From positions 34,587-98,586 of the forward strand of contig NZ_BMUZ01000019.1 in the NCBI RefSeq assembly GCF_014650455.1: a stretch of DNA of 64,000 nucleotides, written 5' to 3'. This document shows, piece after piece, positions 42,398-50,736 of the stretch. The notes under the pieces are model-generated. The model saw nothing but the letters and a program-made list of their open reading frames with translations, made no database searches and was not told where the DNA came from. The stretch comes from Streptomyces xanthochromogenes (GTDB taxonomy: Bacteria; Actinomycetota; Actinomycetes; Streptomycetales; Streptomycetaceae). A program made the translations under genes and the position numbers. Numbering within the stretch: the first letter of the stretch is position 1; every line of letters begins with the position of its first letter.

Positions 42398-42421
42398 GGC
42401 TTGTCAATGCATGCAGGAACA
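42398..42421. promoter_or_regulatory. Degenerate cluster operator before the MarR gene
   Basis: Two overlapping partial matches, GGCTTGTCAATGCA (reverse orientation) and TGCATGCAGGAACA, each agree with the cluster 14-mer TGCAYCYGNAAGCA at 10 of 14 positions. They lie 54-77 bases before the MarR start and would fit autoregulation. Confidence 0.45.
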
Positions 42422-42474
42422 TTAACATTGGGTATCAACACGGGGACTGCGACGACAAGTGTGGAGATCAGCGT

Positions 42475-42933
42475 ATGACTGCAGGTCGTGGACGGCGGGA
42501 CGGTGAGGTCGAGCTCTGGCGGCAGTTGACGGTGCTCACCAGTCGCATCAGCAACACGCTGGACAAGCGGCTGCAGCGCGGTCATGGAGTCAGCGTCGCC
42601 GAGTACACCGCACTCGTCGTCATGCGGGACAACGCGAAGTCCGGCGGGGTGCGCATGCAGGACCTCGCCGAGGCCGTCGGGCTGAGCCAGTCCACGGTGA
42701 GCCGACTGGTCGCCCGGCTGGAGAACGAGGGCCTCGCCGGCCGTGTCATCAGCGAGGAAGACCGCCGCGTGATGTACGCGCAGATCAGCGAGCAGGGCAC
42801 GGCGGTGATCACGGACGCCGCCGTGACCTTCCAGAAGGAACTCACCACGGCCCTGGACGTGGCCTCGTTCGACGAGCAGACCGCGTCGTTGGTCGCCCGC
42901 CTGCGCCACAACCCCGCGACGGCCGGCGGCTGA
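42475..42933 (+). CDS. MarR-family regulator of the cluster
   Basis: A 152-residue winged-helix MarR protein. The dimer helix is at the start (ELWRQLTVLTSRISNTLDKR), the recognition region is VRMQDLAEAVGLSQSTVSRL (about 60-79) and the wing is VISEEDRRVMYAQI. MarR proteins bind pseudo-palindromes of about 14-20 bp and respond to small aromatic or other ligands. It is the only non-TetR regulator in the cluster, so it is the simplest candidate to bind the repeated TGCAYCYGNAAGCA operators. A hairpin terminator follows its stop. Confidence 0.93.
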   Translation: MTAGRGRRDGEVELWRQLTVLTSRISNTLDKRLQRGHGVSVAEYTALVVMRDNAKSGGVRMQDLAEAVGLSQSTVSRLVARLENEGLAGRVISEEDRRVMYAQISEQGTAVITDAAVTFQKELTTALDVASFDEQTASLVARLRHNPATAGG

Positions 42934-42978
42934 GCCGCTCCGTTCCCCGTCACGTAGGGCGCGAACGGGCACAGCAAT

Positions 42979-43008
42979 GAGCCCGGCCGGCCTCAGCCGA
43001 CCGGGCTC
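42979..43008. terminator. Bidirectional hairpin terminator
   Basis: GAGCCCGGCCGGC and GCCGACCGGGCTC form a 13-bp stem with one mismatch and a CTCA loop, between the convergent MarR and 3-hydroxyacyl-CoA dehydrogenase genes. Confidence 0.85.
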
Positions 43009-43035
43009 GGGCCCGAACCTTGAATCCCCGCTGTC

Positions 43036-43971
43036 CTACGCGTACGTGTAGAAGCCCCGGCCGGACTTCTTGCCGAGCAGCCCGCACTCGACCATGCGCA
43101 GCAGCAGGGGCGGCGGCGCGTAGAGGGTCTCCTTGGTCTCCTCGTACATCGCCTGCGCGATGGAGACCGTGGTGTCCAGGCCGATGAGGTCGGCGAGTTT
43201 GAGCGGTCCCATCGGGTGGGCGCAGCCCAACTCCATTCCCTGGTCCACGACTTCGGGCGTGGCAAGGCCGCTGTCGACCATCCGGACGGCCGACAGGAGG
43301 TAGGGGAACAGCAGGGCGTTCACGAGGAAGCCGGCCCGGTCGGGAGCGCTGATCACGGTCTTGCCGAGCACACCCGCGACGAAGTCGGCGGCACGGGTCC
43401 GCGTCCCGGGCTCGGTGAGGACGGAGCCGACCAGCTCCACCAGGGGCAGCACCGGCACCGGGTTGAAGAAGTGGATGCCGATGACCTTGCCGGGCCGCCG
43501 GGTGGCGCGGGCGAGCCGCGCGACCGACAGGGACGAGGTGTTGGTGGCGATGATGGCGTCCTTCGACAGCAGGACCTTGTCGAGCGTTGCGAACACCTCG
43601 GCCTTGGCCTGCTCGTCCTCGCGGACGGACTCGATCACCAGCTGCCGGTCGGCCAGTTCGCCGAGGTCCGTGGTGAAGGAGATCCGGTCGAGCGCGGCGG
43701 CCCGGTCGGCCTCGGTGATCCGGCCCTTGGCGACACCGCGGTCGAGGGACGCGCGGATCCTGGCCGCGCCCCGGACGTGCGAGTCCGCTGAGCTCACGGC
43801 GACCCGGACGTCGCGCCCGGCCCTGGCGCACAGCTCCACGATGCCCGCGCCCATGGTTCCGCATCCGACGACGCCCACCCGGTCGATCCGCTCGGCGCCG
43901 GCGTCGAGCCCCGCGCCCTCCTTCGGTCCGGACACCAGCTCCACCACGGCAGTTGTGCCTCTCTCGTCCAT
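43036..43971 (-). CDS. 3-hydroxyacyl-CoA (3-hydroxybutyryl-CoA) dehydrogenase
   Basis: A 311-residue NAD-dependent dehydrogenase. The Rossmann motif VVGCGTMGAGIVE is at 34-46, the catalytic His in GIHFFNPVP near 166, and DRAGFLVNALLFPY follows near 211; the C-terminal domain ends GKKSGRGFYTYA. It interconverts 3-oxoacyl- and 3-hydroxyacyl-CoA. The stop of the crotonyl-CoA carboxylase/reductase gene lies five bases before its start, so the two are co-transcribed. With the SDR and crotonase it gives the activities needed to build or reduce C4 acyl-CoAs. Confidence 0.94.
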   Translation of the reverse strand: MDERGTTAVVELVSGPKEGAGLDAGAERIDRVGVVGCGTMGAGIVELCARAGRDVRVAVSSADSHVRGAARIRASLDRGVAKGRITEADRAAALDRISFTTDLGELADRQLVIESVREDEQAKAEVFATLDKVLLSKDAIIATNTSSLSVARLARATRRPGKVIGIHFFNPVPVLPLVELVGSVLTEPGTRTRAADFVAGVLGKTVISAPDRAGFLVNALLFPYLLSAVRMVDSGLATPEVVDQGMELGCAHPMGPLKLADLIGLDTTVSIAQAMYEETKETLYAPPPLLLRMVECGLLGKKSGRGFYTYA

Positions 43972-43976
43972 CTCGG

Positions 43977-45326
43977 TCAACCGGCCAGTGCCGGTACGCG
44001 GGGAGCCAGCGGGCTGAGGCGCTCCTCGCCGATGCGGGCGCGCAGCTCCGGGTCGGTGATGCCGAGCCCGGGCTCCGGGGCAAGGGCGAGCACCCCGACC
44101 TTTCCGGTGTGCCGGTTCGTCTGGACGAGCCGGGCGGCCTCGGCGGCCTCGGCGAGCGGGTAGGTGGCGGACAGCACGGGCGACAGCATGCCCAGCTTGA
44201 ACAGCCGGTTGCACTCCCACTGCTCCTGCAGGTTCGCCGCGTGGCTGCCGATGATCCGCTTGAGGTTCATCCACAGATAGCGGTTGTCGAACTGGTGGGT
44301 GTAGCCGGTGCTCGATCCGCAGGTGACGACGGCACCGCCGCGGCGCACCACGAAGACGGAGATGCCGAAGGTGGCCTGGCCGATGAAGTCGAAGACGACG
44401 TGCGGGTCTTCGCCGACGCGCTCGCGGATGGCCCGGCCGAGCCGCTTGCCGAGCTCGATGGTCTTCTCCGGGCTCGGCGCGGCATCGCCGTCCATGCCGA
44501 TCTCCGTGCGGTCGATGACGACGTCGCAGCCCATCCGCCGGAGGATCTCGGCCTTGGCCTGCGAGCTGACCACCCCGACGGGGATGCCACCGGCGTTCTT
44601 GACCAGTTGGACGGCGAACGCGCCGAGCCCGCCGGTCGCACCCCAGATGAGCACGATGTCGCCCTGCTTGATGCGGGCGCCCCGGTCGCTGATCAGCATG
44701 CGGTAGGAGGTGGCGGCGGTGAGCATGGTGCTCGCCGACTCCTCCCAGGTCAGATGGGCGGGCTTGGAGAGGAGCTGGCTGGCGCGGACGACGGTGTAGT
44801 GCGCGAGGCCGCCGAAGTTGGTCTCGTAGCCCCAGATCCGCTGCTCGGCGCCCATCATGCCGTCGGCGTGGGTCGCCGGCTCCTGGTCGTCGACCTGGAC
44901 GCAGCTGACGACGACGTGGTCGCCCGCCTTCCAGCGGCGGACGGCGGAGCCGGCGCGGACCACCACACCGGAGGCGTCGGAGCCCAGTACGTGATGGGGC
45001 TGGTCGTGCCGGGCGGCCCAACCGCCCTGCTTTCCGAGCTTGTTGAGGAAGGCGAAGGTCGACACGGGCTCGAAGGTCGCCGACCACACGGTGTTGTAGT
45101 TGATGGAGCTGGCCATGACCGCGACGAGCACCTCGTCCGGCGCGAGCTCCGGCATCGGAACCCGTCCGACGTGCAGCGACTTGCGCACGTCCTTGTCGTC
45201 GACGCCGCGGAACATCTCCACGTCCTCCGCCCGCGTGTGGACGGCCGGATAGTCGCCGGGCAGCGGCTCCCGCTCCAGCTGTGCGGGGGTGGCGCCGTTC
45301 AGAACGGCGTCCGCCAGAGAATCCAT
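43977..45326 (-). CDS. ccr: Crotonyl-CoA carboxylase/reductase
   Basis: A 449-residue medium-chain dehydrogenase of the CCR family, of normal length. Its signature regions are HHVLGSDASGVVVRAG, WGYETNFGGLAHYTVV and LIWGATGGLGAFAVQLVKNAGG for NADPH binding. CCRs reduce and carboxylate 2-enoyl-CoAs to alkylmalonyl-CoA, for example ethylmalonyl-CoA, used as polyketide extenders. No polyketide synthase is in the window, so here it may supply an extender for a gene outside, or act as a simple crotonyl-CoA reductase. AAGGA precedes the start. A 130-base gap separates it from the SDR upstream. Confidence 0.95.
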   Translation of the reverse strand: MDSLADAVLNGATPAQLEREPLPGDYPAVHTRAEDVEMFRGVDDKDVRKSLHVGRVPMPELAPDEVLVAVMASSINYNTVWSATFEPVSTFAFLNKLGKQGGWAARHDQPHHVLGSDASGVVVRAGSAVRRWKAGDHVVVSCVQVDDQEPATHADGMMGAEQRIWGYETNFGGLAHYTVVRASQLLSKPAHLTWEESASTMLTAATSYRMLISDRGARIKQGDIVLIWGATGGLGAFAVQLVKNAGGIPVGVVSSQAKAEILRRMGCDVVIDRTEIGMDGDAAPSPEKTIELGKRLGRAIRERVGEDPHVVFDFIGQATFGISVFVVRRGGAVVTCGSSTGYTHQFDNRYLWMNLKRIIGSHAANLQEQWECNRLFKLGMLSPVLSATYPLAEAAEAARLVQTNRHTGKVGVLALAPEPGLGITDPELRARIGEERLSPLAPRVPALAG

Positions 45327-45456
45327 GTCAGTCCTTCGTCGTCGACGCGAGGTGGGGCGTGGGGTCGGGCAGGGGTTCGATGCGCGGGCGGAACGGCAGG
45401 GGGAGGGCACGTTCCGCCCGCGCAGTCGGATGGGCCGCGGCCGGCGCGGCCCCGGG

Positions 45457-46209
45457 TCAGGAGACGAGACCGCCGGCGGCGGCGAGGTACTGGCCCGTGA
45501 TGTACGAGGCGTCGTCGCTCGCGAGGAACGCGACGACCCCGGCGATGTCCTCCGGCTCACCGATGCGGCCGAGCGGCATCATCTGCGCGAAGGTGTCGTA
45601 CTGGTCCGCGATCGGGGCGGTCTGGTCCGTGCGGATCAGGCCCGGCAGCACCGAGTTGACGGTGACGCCGCGGCCGCCGACCTCGCGCGCCAGGGCGAGG
45701 CCGAGCTGCTCGACGGCGGCCTTGGTGGCCGTGTAGACACCGGTGCCCGCGAAGGTGGAGTGGGTGTAGCCGGTGGAGATGTTGATGATCCGGCCCCCGT
45801 CGCTGACGTGCGTCGCGGCCTGGCGCAGCGAGTAGAACGTGCCCTTGAAGTTGACGTCGACAGCGCGCTCGAAGGTCTCGTCGTCGACGTCGGCGATGTT
45901 GCCGTTGCCGGCGATGCCGGCGTTGTTCACGACGATGTCGAGCGAACCGAAGGCGTTCAGAACCTCCTTGTACAGGTTCTCGATCTCGTCCTTCTTCGCG
46001 AAGTCGGCCTGCAGGGCGATGGCCTTGCCACCGGCTGCGACGACCGCGTCGACGACCTCCTGCGCGGCGGCGGCGTTGCTCTGGTACGTCACGGCCACGT
46101 CGGCGCCGTCCGCGGCCAGACGCAGCGCGACAGCACGGCCGATGCCCCGGGAGGAGGCGGTGACCAGGGCGGTCTTGCCCTGCAGGCGCTTGGCGGTCTG
46201 GGTGGTCAT
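45457..46209 (-). CDS. SDR-family reductase, operator-linked
   Basis: A 250-residue short-chain dehydrogenase. The cofactor loop TASSRGIGRAVA is NADP-type, NNAGIAG follows near 94-100, and the catalytic residues are NISTGYTHS and YTATKAAVEQ. It should reduce or oxidise a keto or hydroxyl group on an acyl or cyclitol intermediate. The ATG at 46209 is preceded by AAAGG. A near-match to the cluster operator at 46274 lies 65 bases upstream, so it probably heads its own transcript with CCR and the dehydrogenase. Confidence 0.93.
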   Translation of the reverse strand: MTTQTAKRLQGKTALVTASSRGIGRAVALRLAADGADVAVTYQSNAAAAQEVVDAVVAAGGKAIALQADFAKKDEIENLYKEVLNAFGSLDIVVNNAGIAGNGNIADVDDETFERAVDVNFKGTFYSLRQAATHVSDGGRIINISTGYTHSTFAGTGVYTATKAAVEQLGLALAREVGGRGVTVNSVLPGLIRTDQTAPIADQYDTFAQMMPLGRIGEPEDIAGVVAFLASDDASYITGQYLAAAGGLVS

Positions 46210-46273
46210 AAGGGTCATACCTTTCGTTGTTTTCTTCGGGTGCTGCTTACGCGAGAATTTAATGCACATTCAT

Positions 46274-46287
46274 TTCATGCGCAAGCA
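46274..46287 (-). promoter_or_regulatory. Cluster operator, near match
   Basis: TTCATGCGCAAGCA agrees with TGCAYCYGNAAGCA at 12 of 14 positions and lies in an AT-richer stretch just before the SDR gene. Confidence 0.7.
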
Positions 46288-46354
46288 AGTTCTTGGGGGG
46301 CGAGATGTTCCGCCCGGGGTGTCGCGCGCGGGTGGCGCGACGAGCCGGTCCGGC

Positions 46355-47992
46355 TCAGGAGGGAAGCTCGACGGACAGGGCGTGCGAGAAGGTGTTCCGC
46401 GGGTCCCATTTGGCCTTGGCCTGTTGCAGGGCCGCGTAGTTGCCCTTGTAGTAGAGCTGCTGCCAGGGCGTGCCCGAGGCGTTCCAGGCCGGGTCCTTGA
46501 CGTCCGCGTCGGCGTAGTTGATGAACATGCCGTCGGTGACGCCGTTCAGGCCGGGCACGCCGCCGGTCTCGCTGTACAGGTCGCGGAAGAACTCCCGCAC
46601 CCAGGCCAGGTGTTCGGCGTCGTCCGCCGCGTCCGTCCACAGGACCGCGGTCTGCACCTTCAGGATCGAGTCCCGTTGCGCCACCGCGGTGTCCGCGGGA
46701 CCCACCTCGTTCACCTTGCCGGCATAGGCCGAGATCAGCATCAGCGCGGCCGGATACTCGTAGTCGGTGCGCGTCAGGTGCTTGTACATCGCGTCGAGCT
46801 GCGCGGCGGTGAAGTTCTTGCGCTGGTAGGCGGGCTTGCCCTTGAAGCGGAACAGCGGGTCGGGCCCGGTGAAGCCGGACCACTGGGTCGCGTGCAGCCA
46901 CGGGACCTTGCGGTGGTCGGCCACTTGCGCGGTCACCCCGGTGCCCGCGCCGACGTACGCGACGAAGTCGTCGAGCATCTGCTCGGCGCCGGGTGCGGAG
47001 GCCTCCACCTGCACGGTCAGCGAGATCGCACCGGCCGCCCGATGGGACGGCTTGAGCTCGCTGAACAGCGAGAGCTGGGCCGAGCCCGGTGCGCTGTTGT
47101 CGATGTGCCACTGGGCGTAGTTCTTCATCAGCCGGCCGAAGCCGTCCTTGGTCAGGCCGGCCCACGGCCAGTTGACCGTGGATATCCACACCTCCGACGG
47201 GGCCTTGGGCAACAGCTTCGACGGATCGCTGCCGGTGGCACCGGGCGCCCGCATCCAATAGCGGGTCACCACACCGAAGTTGCCGCCGCCACCACCGGTG
47301 TGGGCCCACCACAGATCGCGGTTGGGGTCGCCCGTCTCGCGCGTGGCGACGACGGCCTTGGCGGTTCCCGTCCTGTCCACCACGACGACCTCGACGGCGT
47401 ACAGGTGATCGCTGATCAGGCCGTACCTGCGGGACAGCGCGCCATAGCCGCCGCCCTGGATGTGGCCGCCGGCGCCGACCGTCGGGCAGGCACCGCCGGG
47501 GACCGTGACGCCCCAGCCCTTGAAGAGCCGCTCGTAGACCTGGCCCAGCTTGGCGCCGGCCTCGATGACGAAGGCGTTGCGGCCGGAGTCGAATCCGACG
47601 GCGTTCATCGCGGAGAGGTCGATGACGACCTTGACGGCTGCGTTGGCCACGAAGTCCTCGTAGCAGTGGCCGCCGCTGCGTACGGCGATCTTCTTGCCCG
47701 CGCTCACCGCGCTCTGCACCGCGGCGACGACCTGGCTGGTCGAGCCCACGAGGCGAATGCTCTCGGGATTTCCCTCGAACCGCTGGTTGGTGCCTCGGCG
47801 CAGATCGGCGTAGCGGCTGTCCGTCGAGGCGACCGTGACCGGCCCGAAGACGGTGCTGCCCGTGCTCTCCCCCGCTGCCGTGGCGGCGGGCGGGGCGAAG
47901 ACGCCCGCGCCGAGGCCGGTCCCCACCGCTGCGACGCCGACGCCGGTCGCGGTGCGCTTGACGAACCTTCTGCGTGTCACCGTGCTGGTCAC
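46355..47992 (-). CDS. Tat-exported bicovalent FAD oxidase (BBE/AknOx-like)
   Basis: A 545-residue berberine-bridge-enzyme-like flavoprotein. The Tat signal RRRFVKRTATG is at residues 7-17. The bicovalent FAD attachment sites are His109 in RSGGHCYEDF and Cys169 in GGACPTVGAGGH, 60 residues apart, as in aclacinomycin oxidoreductase. The substrate half follows, with a C-terminal YYKGNYAALQQAKAKWDP motif. It probably performs a late oxidation outside the cell, after export. The GTG start overlaps the MFS stop by 4 bases. Confidence 0.93.
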   Translation of the reverse strand: MTSTVTRRRFVKRTATGVGVAAVGTGLGAGVFAPPAATAAGESTGSTVFGPVTVASTDSRYADLRRGTNQRFEGNPESIRLVGSTSQVVAAVQSAVSAGKKIAVRSGGHCYEDFVANAAVKVVIDLSAMNAVGFDSGRNAFVIEAGAKLGQVYERLFKGWGVTVPGGACPTVGAGGHIQGGGYGALSRRYGLISDHLYAVEVVVVDRTGTAKAVVATRETGDPNRDLWWAHTGGGGGNFGVVTRYWMRAPGATGSDPSKLLPKAPSEVWISTVNWPWAGLTKDGFGRLMKNYAQWHIDNSAPGSAQLSLFSELKPSHRAAGAISLTVQVEASAPGAEQMLDDFVAYVGAGTGVTAQVADHRKVPWLHATQWSGFTGPDPLFRFKGKPAYQRKNFTAAQLDAMYKHLTRTDYEYPAALMLISAYAGKVNEVGPADTAVAQRDSILKVQTAVLWTDAADDAEHLAWVREFFRDLYSETGGVPGLNGVTDGMFINYADADVKDPAWNASGTPWQQLYYKGNYAALQQAKAKWDPRNTFSHALSVELPS

Positions 47993-49257
47993 TTCTGAGT
48001 CCTTACGTTCTCTGGCGGGCGGCGACGAACGCCGCCGGGGGCTGTACGCAAGTGGGGGGCTGCCGGGGCGGTGGCCGCCCCGGTCAGGGGGGTGCTTTCG
48101 GGCTTCCGGGACGCGCGGCGATCGACGCGCCACTCGCACCAGGCGATGGAGCACCCGGCGAGGGTGAGGACCGCGGCGGCCAGGAAGACGCTCCTGAGTC
48201 CGTGTCCGAGGTCGAGCACCCGGCCGCCGAGCCAGGAGCCCAGAGCGATCGCGGTCTGGACGGACGCGATGCTCATCGCGACGGCGAGTGTGGGGGCGCG
48301 CCCGGAGACGGAGTTGAGGATGCGGGCTCCGAGCCCGGGATTGAGGGCGAAGAAGACGATGCTGAACACGACCAGCGCGCCGACGGCAGCGACCGGCTGG
48401 GGGGCGACCCCCGCGAAGGCCACCAGGACCACCGTGAGCACGGCGAGCAGCGCGGTCAGCGACCCCATCAGGGCCCGGTCCGCCAGCTTGCCGCCGAGCG
48501 CACCGCCGGCGAGCGAACCGAGGCCGAAGAGGAAGAGGAGCAGGGTCACCTGATGACCCGAGAAGCCGCTGACCCGCTCAAGCAGCGGGGTGAGGAACGT
48601 GAACGCGGTGAATCCGCCGCCCATGCCGACCACGGTCAGCAGCAGGGCCACCCGCACTCTGCGGTCGCGCAGCACCGAGAGTTCGGCAGCCACTCCTCCC
48701 CCGGCCCCGGCGGAGGTGGCGGGCACCAGCAAGGCGCAGGCGAGCAGGGCGGTCAGGCTGAGCACCGTCACGCCCCAGAAGGTCGCCCGCCAGCCCCACT
48801 GCTGGGCGAGCAGCAGGCCGAGCGGCACGCCCACGATCGTCGCGAGGTTGACGCCGATGATGATGCGGGCCACCGCTGACCCGGACTTCCGCGGTCCCGC
48901 GATCTCCGCCGCCGCGATCAGGGCGAGCGCGAACAGCGTGCAGTGGCTGAGCGCGGACAGGACCCGGGCCGTCATCAGGACGCCGTAGCCGGGAGCCAGC
49001 GCCGCGAGCACATTGCCCGCGACGAACAGGGCGAGCAGCCCGATCAGGAGGGGCTTGCGCGGCAGCCGGCTGGTCATCAGCGTGACCAGCGGGCCACCGA
49101 CCACGATGGCCACGGCGTACCCCGAGACCAGCAGCCCCGCCTGGGGGAGCGAGACATCCAGGTCCGTGGAGAGCTGCGGCAGCAGACCGGCGATGACGGA
49201 TTCGGCGGTTCCCAGGCTGAACACACTCAGCACCAGGGCGAAAAGGGGGGCCGGCAT
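47989..49257 (-). CDS. MFS exporter (DHA1 drug:H+ antiporter type)
   Basis: A 422-residue transporter with 12 predicted helices and motif A-like GYAVAIVVGGPLVTLMTSRLP near residues 46-66. It is of the arabinose-efflux/chloramphenicol-resistance type and likely exports the cluster product or precursor. It lies 41 bases after the P450 gene and overlaps the FAD oxidase gene by 4 bases (GTGA), linking export directly with an extracellular oxidase. Confidence 0.93.
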   Translation of the reverse strand: MPAPLFALVLSVFSLGTAESVIAGLLPQLSTDLDVSLPQAGLLVSGYAVAIVVGGPLVTLMTSRLPRKPLLIGLLALFVAGNVLAALAPGYGVLMTARVLSALSHCTLFALALIAAAEIAGPRKSGSAVARIIIGVNLATIVGVPLGLLLAQQWGWRATFWGVTVLSLTALLACALLVPATSAGAGGGVAAELSVLRDRRVRVALLLTVVGMGGGFTAFTFLTPLLERVSGFSGHQVTLLLFLFGLGSLAGGALGGKLADRALMGSLTALLAVLTVVLVAFAGVAPQPVAAVGALVVFSIVFFALNPGLGARILNSVSGRAPTLAVAMSIASVQTAIALGSWLGGRVLDLGHGLRSVFLAAAVLTLAGCSIAWCEWRVDRRASRKPESTPLTGAATAPAAPHLRTAPGGVRRRPPENVRTQK

Positions 49258-49298
49258 GGCATGACTCCACAGAGGACGGTGACGGGCTGGGCCGTGAA

Positions 49299-50528
49299 TC
49301 AGCGCAGGTGGACGGGGAGTTCGTAGAGTCCGCGGATGAGCAGCCCCTCGCGCCAGCGGAGCGTGTCGACGGGGGCGGCGAGCCGGATGGCGGGGAAGCG
49401 CCGCACCAGGCTGCCGACGGCGATCTGTCCTTCCATCCGGGCCAGGGGCGCGCCGAGGCAGTAGTGCATGCCGTGGCCGAAGACCAGGTGCCCGGCGTCA
49501 CCGCGGGTGATGTCGAAGGTGTCGGGGTTCTCGAAGCGGTCCGGGTCGCGGCCCGCCGAGCCGAGCGAGACCAGGACGGGGGCGCCGGCGGGGACGCGGA
49601 CGTCGTCGAAGTCCAGGTCCTCCAGTGCGAAGCGCCAGGTGGCGACCTCCACCGAACCCTCGTAGCGCAGGAACTCCTCGATCGCGCTCGTGATCAGCGA
49701 CGGGTCGTTGTGCAGGAGGGCCAGCTGGTCCGGGTGCTGCATCAGCGCGAGCATGCCGTTGCCGATGAGGTGGACCGTGGTCTCGTGGCCGCCGATGAGC
49801 ATGAGGAAGGCCATGGCGGTGAGTTCGCCGTGCGACAGGCGCTGGCCCTCGTCCCGCGCCTCGATCAGCGCGCTGATCAGGTCGTCGCCCGGGTGATCGG
49901 CCTTGTGCGCCACCAACTCGTCCAGATACGCGCCGAGTTGGCCGGCCGCCTTGCCCACACGGGCGTGCCCCTCCTCGTCGGCGACCAGCGTCGAGAGCGC
50001 GGTGGACCAGTCGTGGATGTCGTCCACATCGGCCAGCGGAACACCGAGCAGTTCACAGATGACCGTGACGGGCAGCTTGAAGGCGAACTTGTCGAGCAGG
50101 TCCACCGGGCCCTCGGTCGCGTCCAGTTCGGCCAGGAGGCCGTCGGTGATCTCCTGAATCCGGCCGCGCAGGGCCTCGATGCGGCGCGGGGTGAAGCCCT
50201 TGTGCACGAGACGGCGCAGCCGGGTGTGGTCCGGCGGGTCGACGTTGAGCAGATGACGTACGAGCGAGGCGTCCTCGCCGTCGGTCGGCTGGGCGACGGT
50301 GGCCCTCCAGCGCTCGCCGACCCGGTTCGGGTCCTTGCTGAACCGCGGGTCGGCCAGCGCGTTCTTGGCGTCCTCGTAGCGGGTCACCAGCCAGAACTCA
50401 CCGCCGTCGGGCAGTGACATGTGGCTCACGGGAGCCTGGCGGCGCAACCGTGCGTACAGGGCATAAGGGTTGGCCTCACCCCCGAAGCTGATGGCCTCCG
50501 GCGTGCCGGCCGTCGCGCTAATCGTCAT
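49299..50528 (-). CDS. Cytochrome P450 of the core cluster
   Basis: A 409-residue soluble P450 (CYP107-like). The I-helix is LIGGHETTVHLI, ExxR is EEFLRYEGS, and the heme loop is HLVFGHGMHYCLGAPLARME. Unlike the other two P450s, it has the canonical His in the I-helix motif. It heads the P450-MFS-FAD oxidase unit, so it probably hydroxylates or epoxidises the product before export. The ATG at 50528 has GGGGAGGG 4 bases upstream. A 7Fe ferredoxin encoded at 60.9 kb could supply electrons. Two butyrolactone-type elements lie upstream. Confidence 0.95.
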   Translation of the reverse strand: MTISATAGTPEAISFGGEANPYALYARLRRQAPVSHMSLPDGGEFWLVTRYEDAKNALADPRFSKDPNRVGERWRATVAQPTDGEDASLVRHLLNVDPPDHTRLRRLVHKGFTPRRIEALRGRIQEITDGLLAELDATEGPVDLLDKFAFKLPVTVICELLGVPLADVDDIHDWSTALSTLVADEEGHARVGKAAGQLGAYLDELVAHKADHPGDDLISALIEARDEGQRLSHGELTAMAFLMLIGGHETTVHLIGNGMLALMQHPDQLALLHNDPSLITSAIEEFLRYEGSVEVATWRFALEDLDFDDVRVPAGAPVLVSLGSAGRDPDRFENPDTFDITRGDAGHLVFGHGMHYCLGAPLARMEGQIAVGSLVRRFPAIRLAAPVDTLRWREGLLIRGLYELPVHLR

Positions 50529-50568
50529 CGTTCCCTCCCCAAGATCGATACGAACGAGAGTCAGTAAA

Positions 50569-50586
50569 AAACCTGCGATCCGGTTT
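50569..50586. promoter_or_regulatory. ARE-like element before the core P450
   Basis: AAACCT-GCGATC-CGGTTT keeps the 6-6-6 layout with one mismatch between half-sites, 41 bases before the P450 start. It resembles the perfect element at 40959, so the P450-MFS-oxidase unit is probably under the receptor or pseudo-receptor. Confidence 0.78.
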
Positions 50587-50698
50587 GTCAACCGGGACCG
50601 TCACCAGACCGACCTGCCGGAATCACGGCCCAAGACATGCAAATACGGGCAATATCGTCCTGACCGCGGGGCACATAAGGAATCAATCCCCTCACCGA

Positions 50699-50716
50699 GA
50701 ACCGCACATCCGGTTC
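50699..50716. promoter_or_regulatory. Second ARE-like element before the core P450
   Basis: GAACCG-CACATC-CGGTTC is a perfect 6-6-6 palindrome, 130 bases upstream of the element at 50569 and just after the acyltransferase stop. Confidence 0.78.
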
Positions 50717-50736
50717 GTTAATGCATCCCTGTCGAG

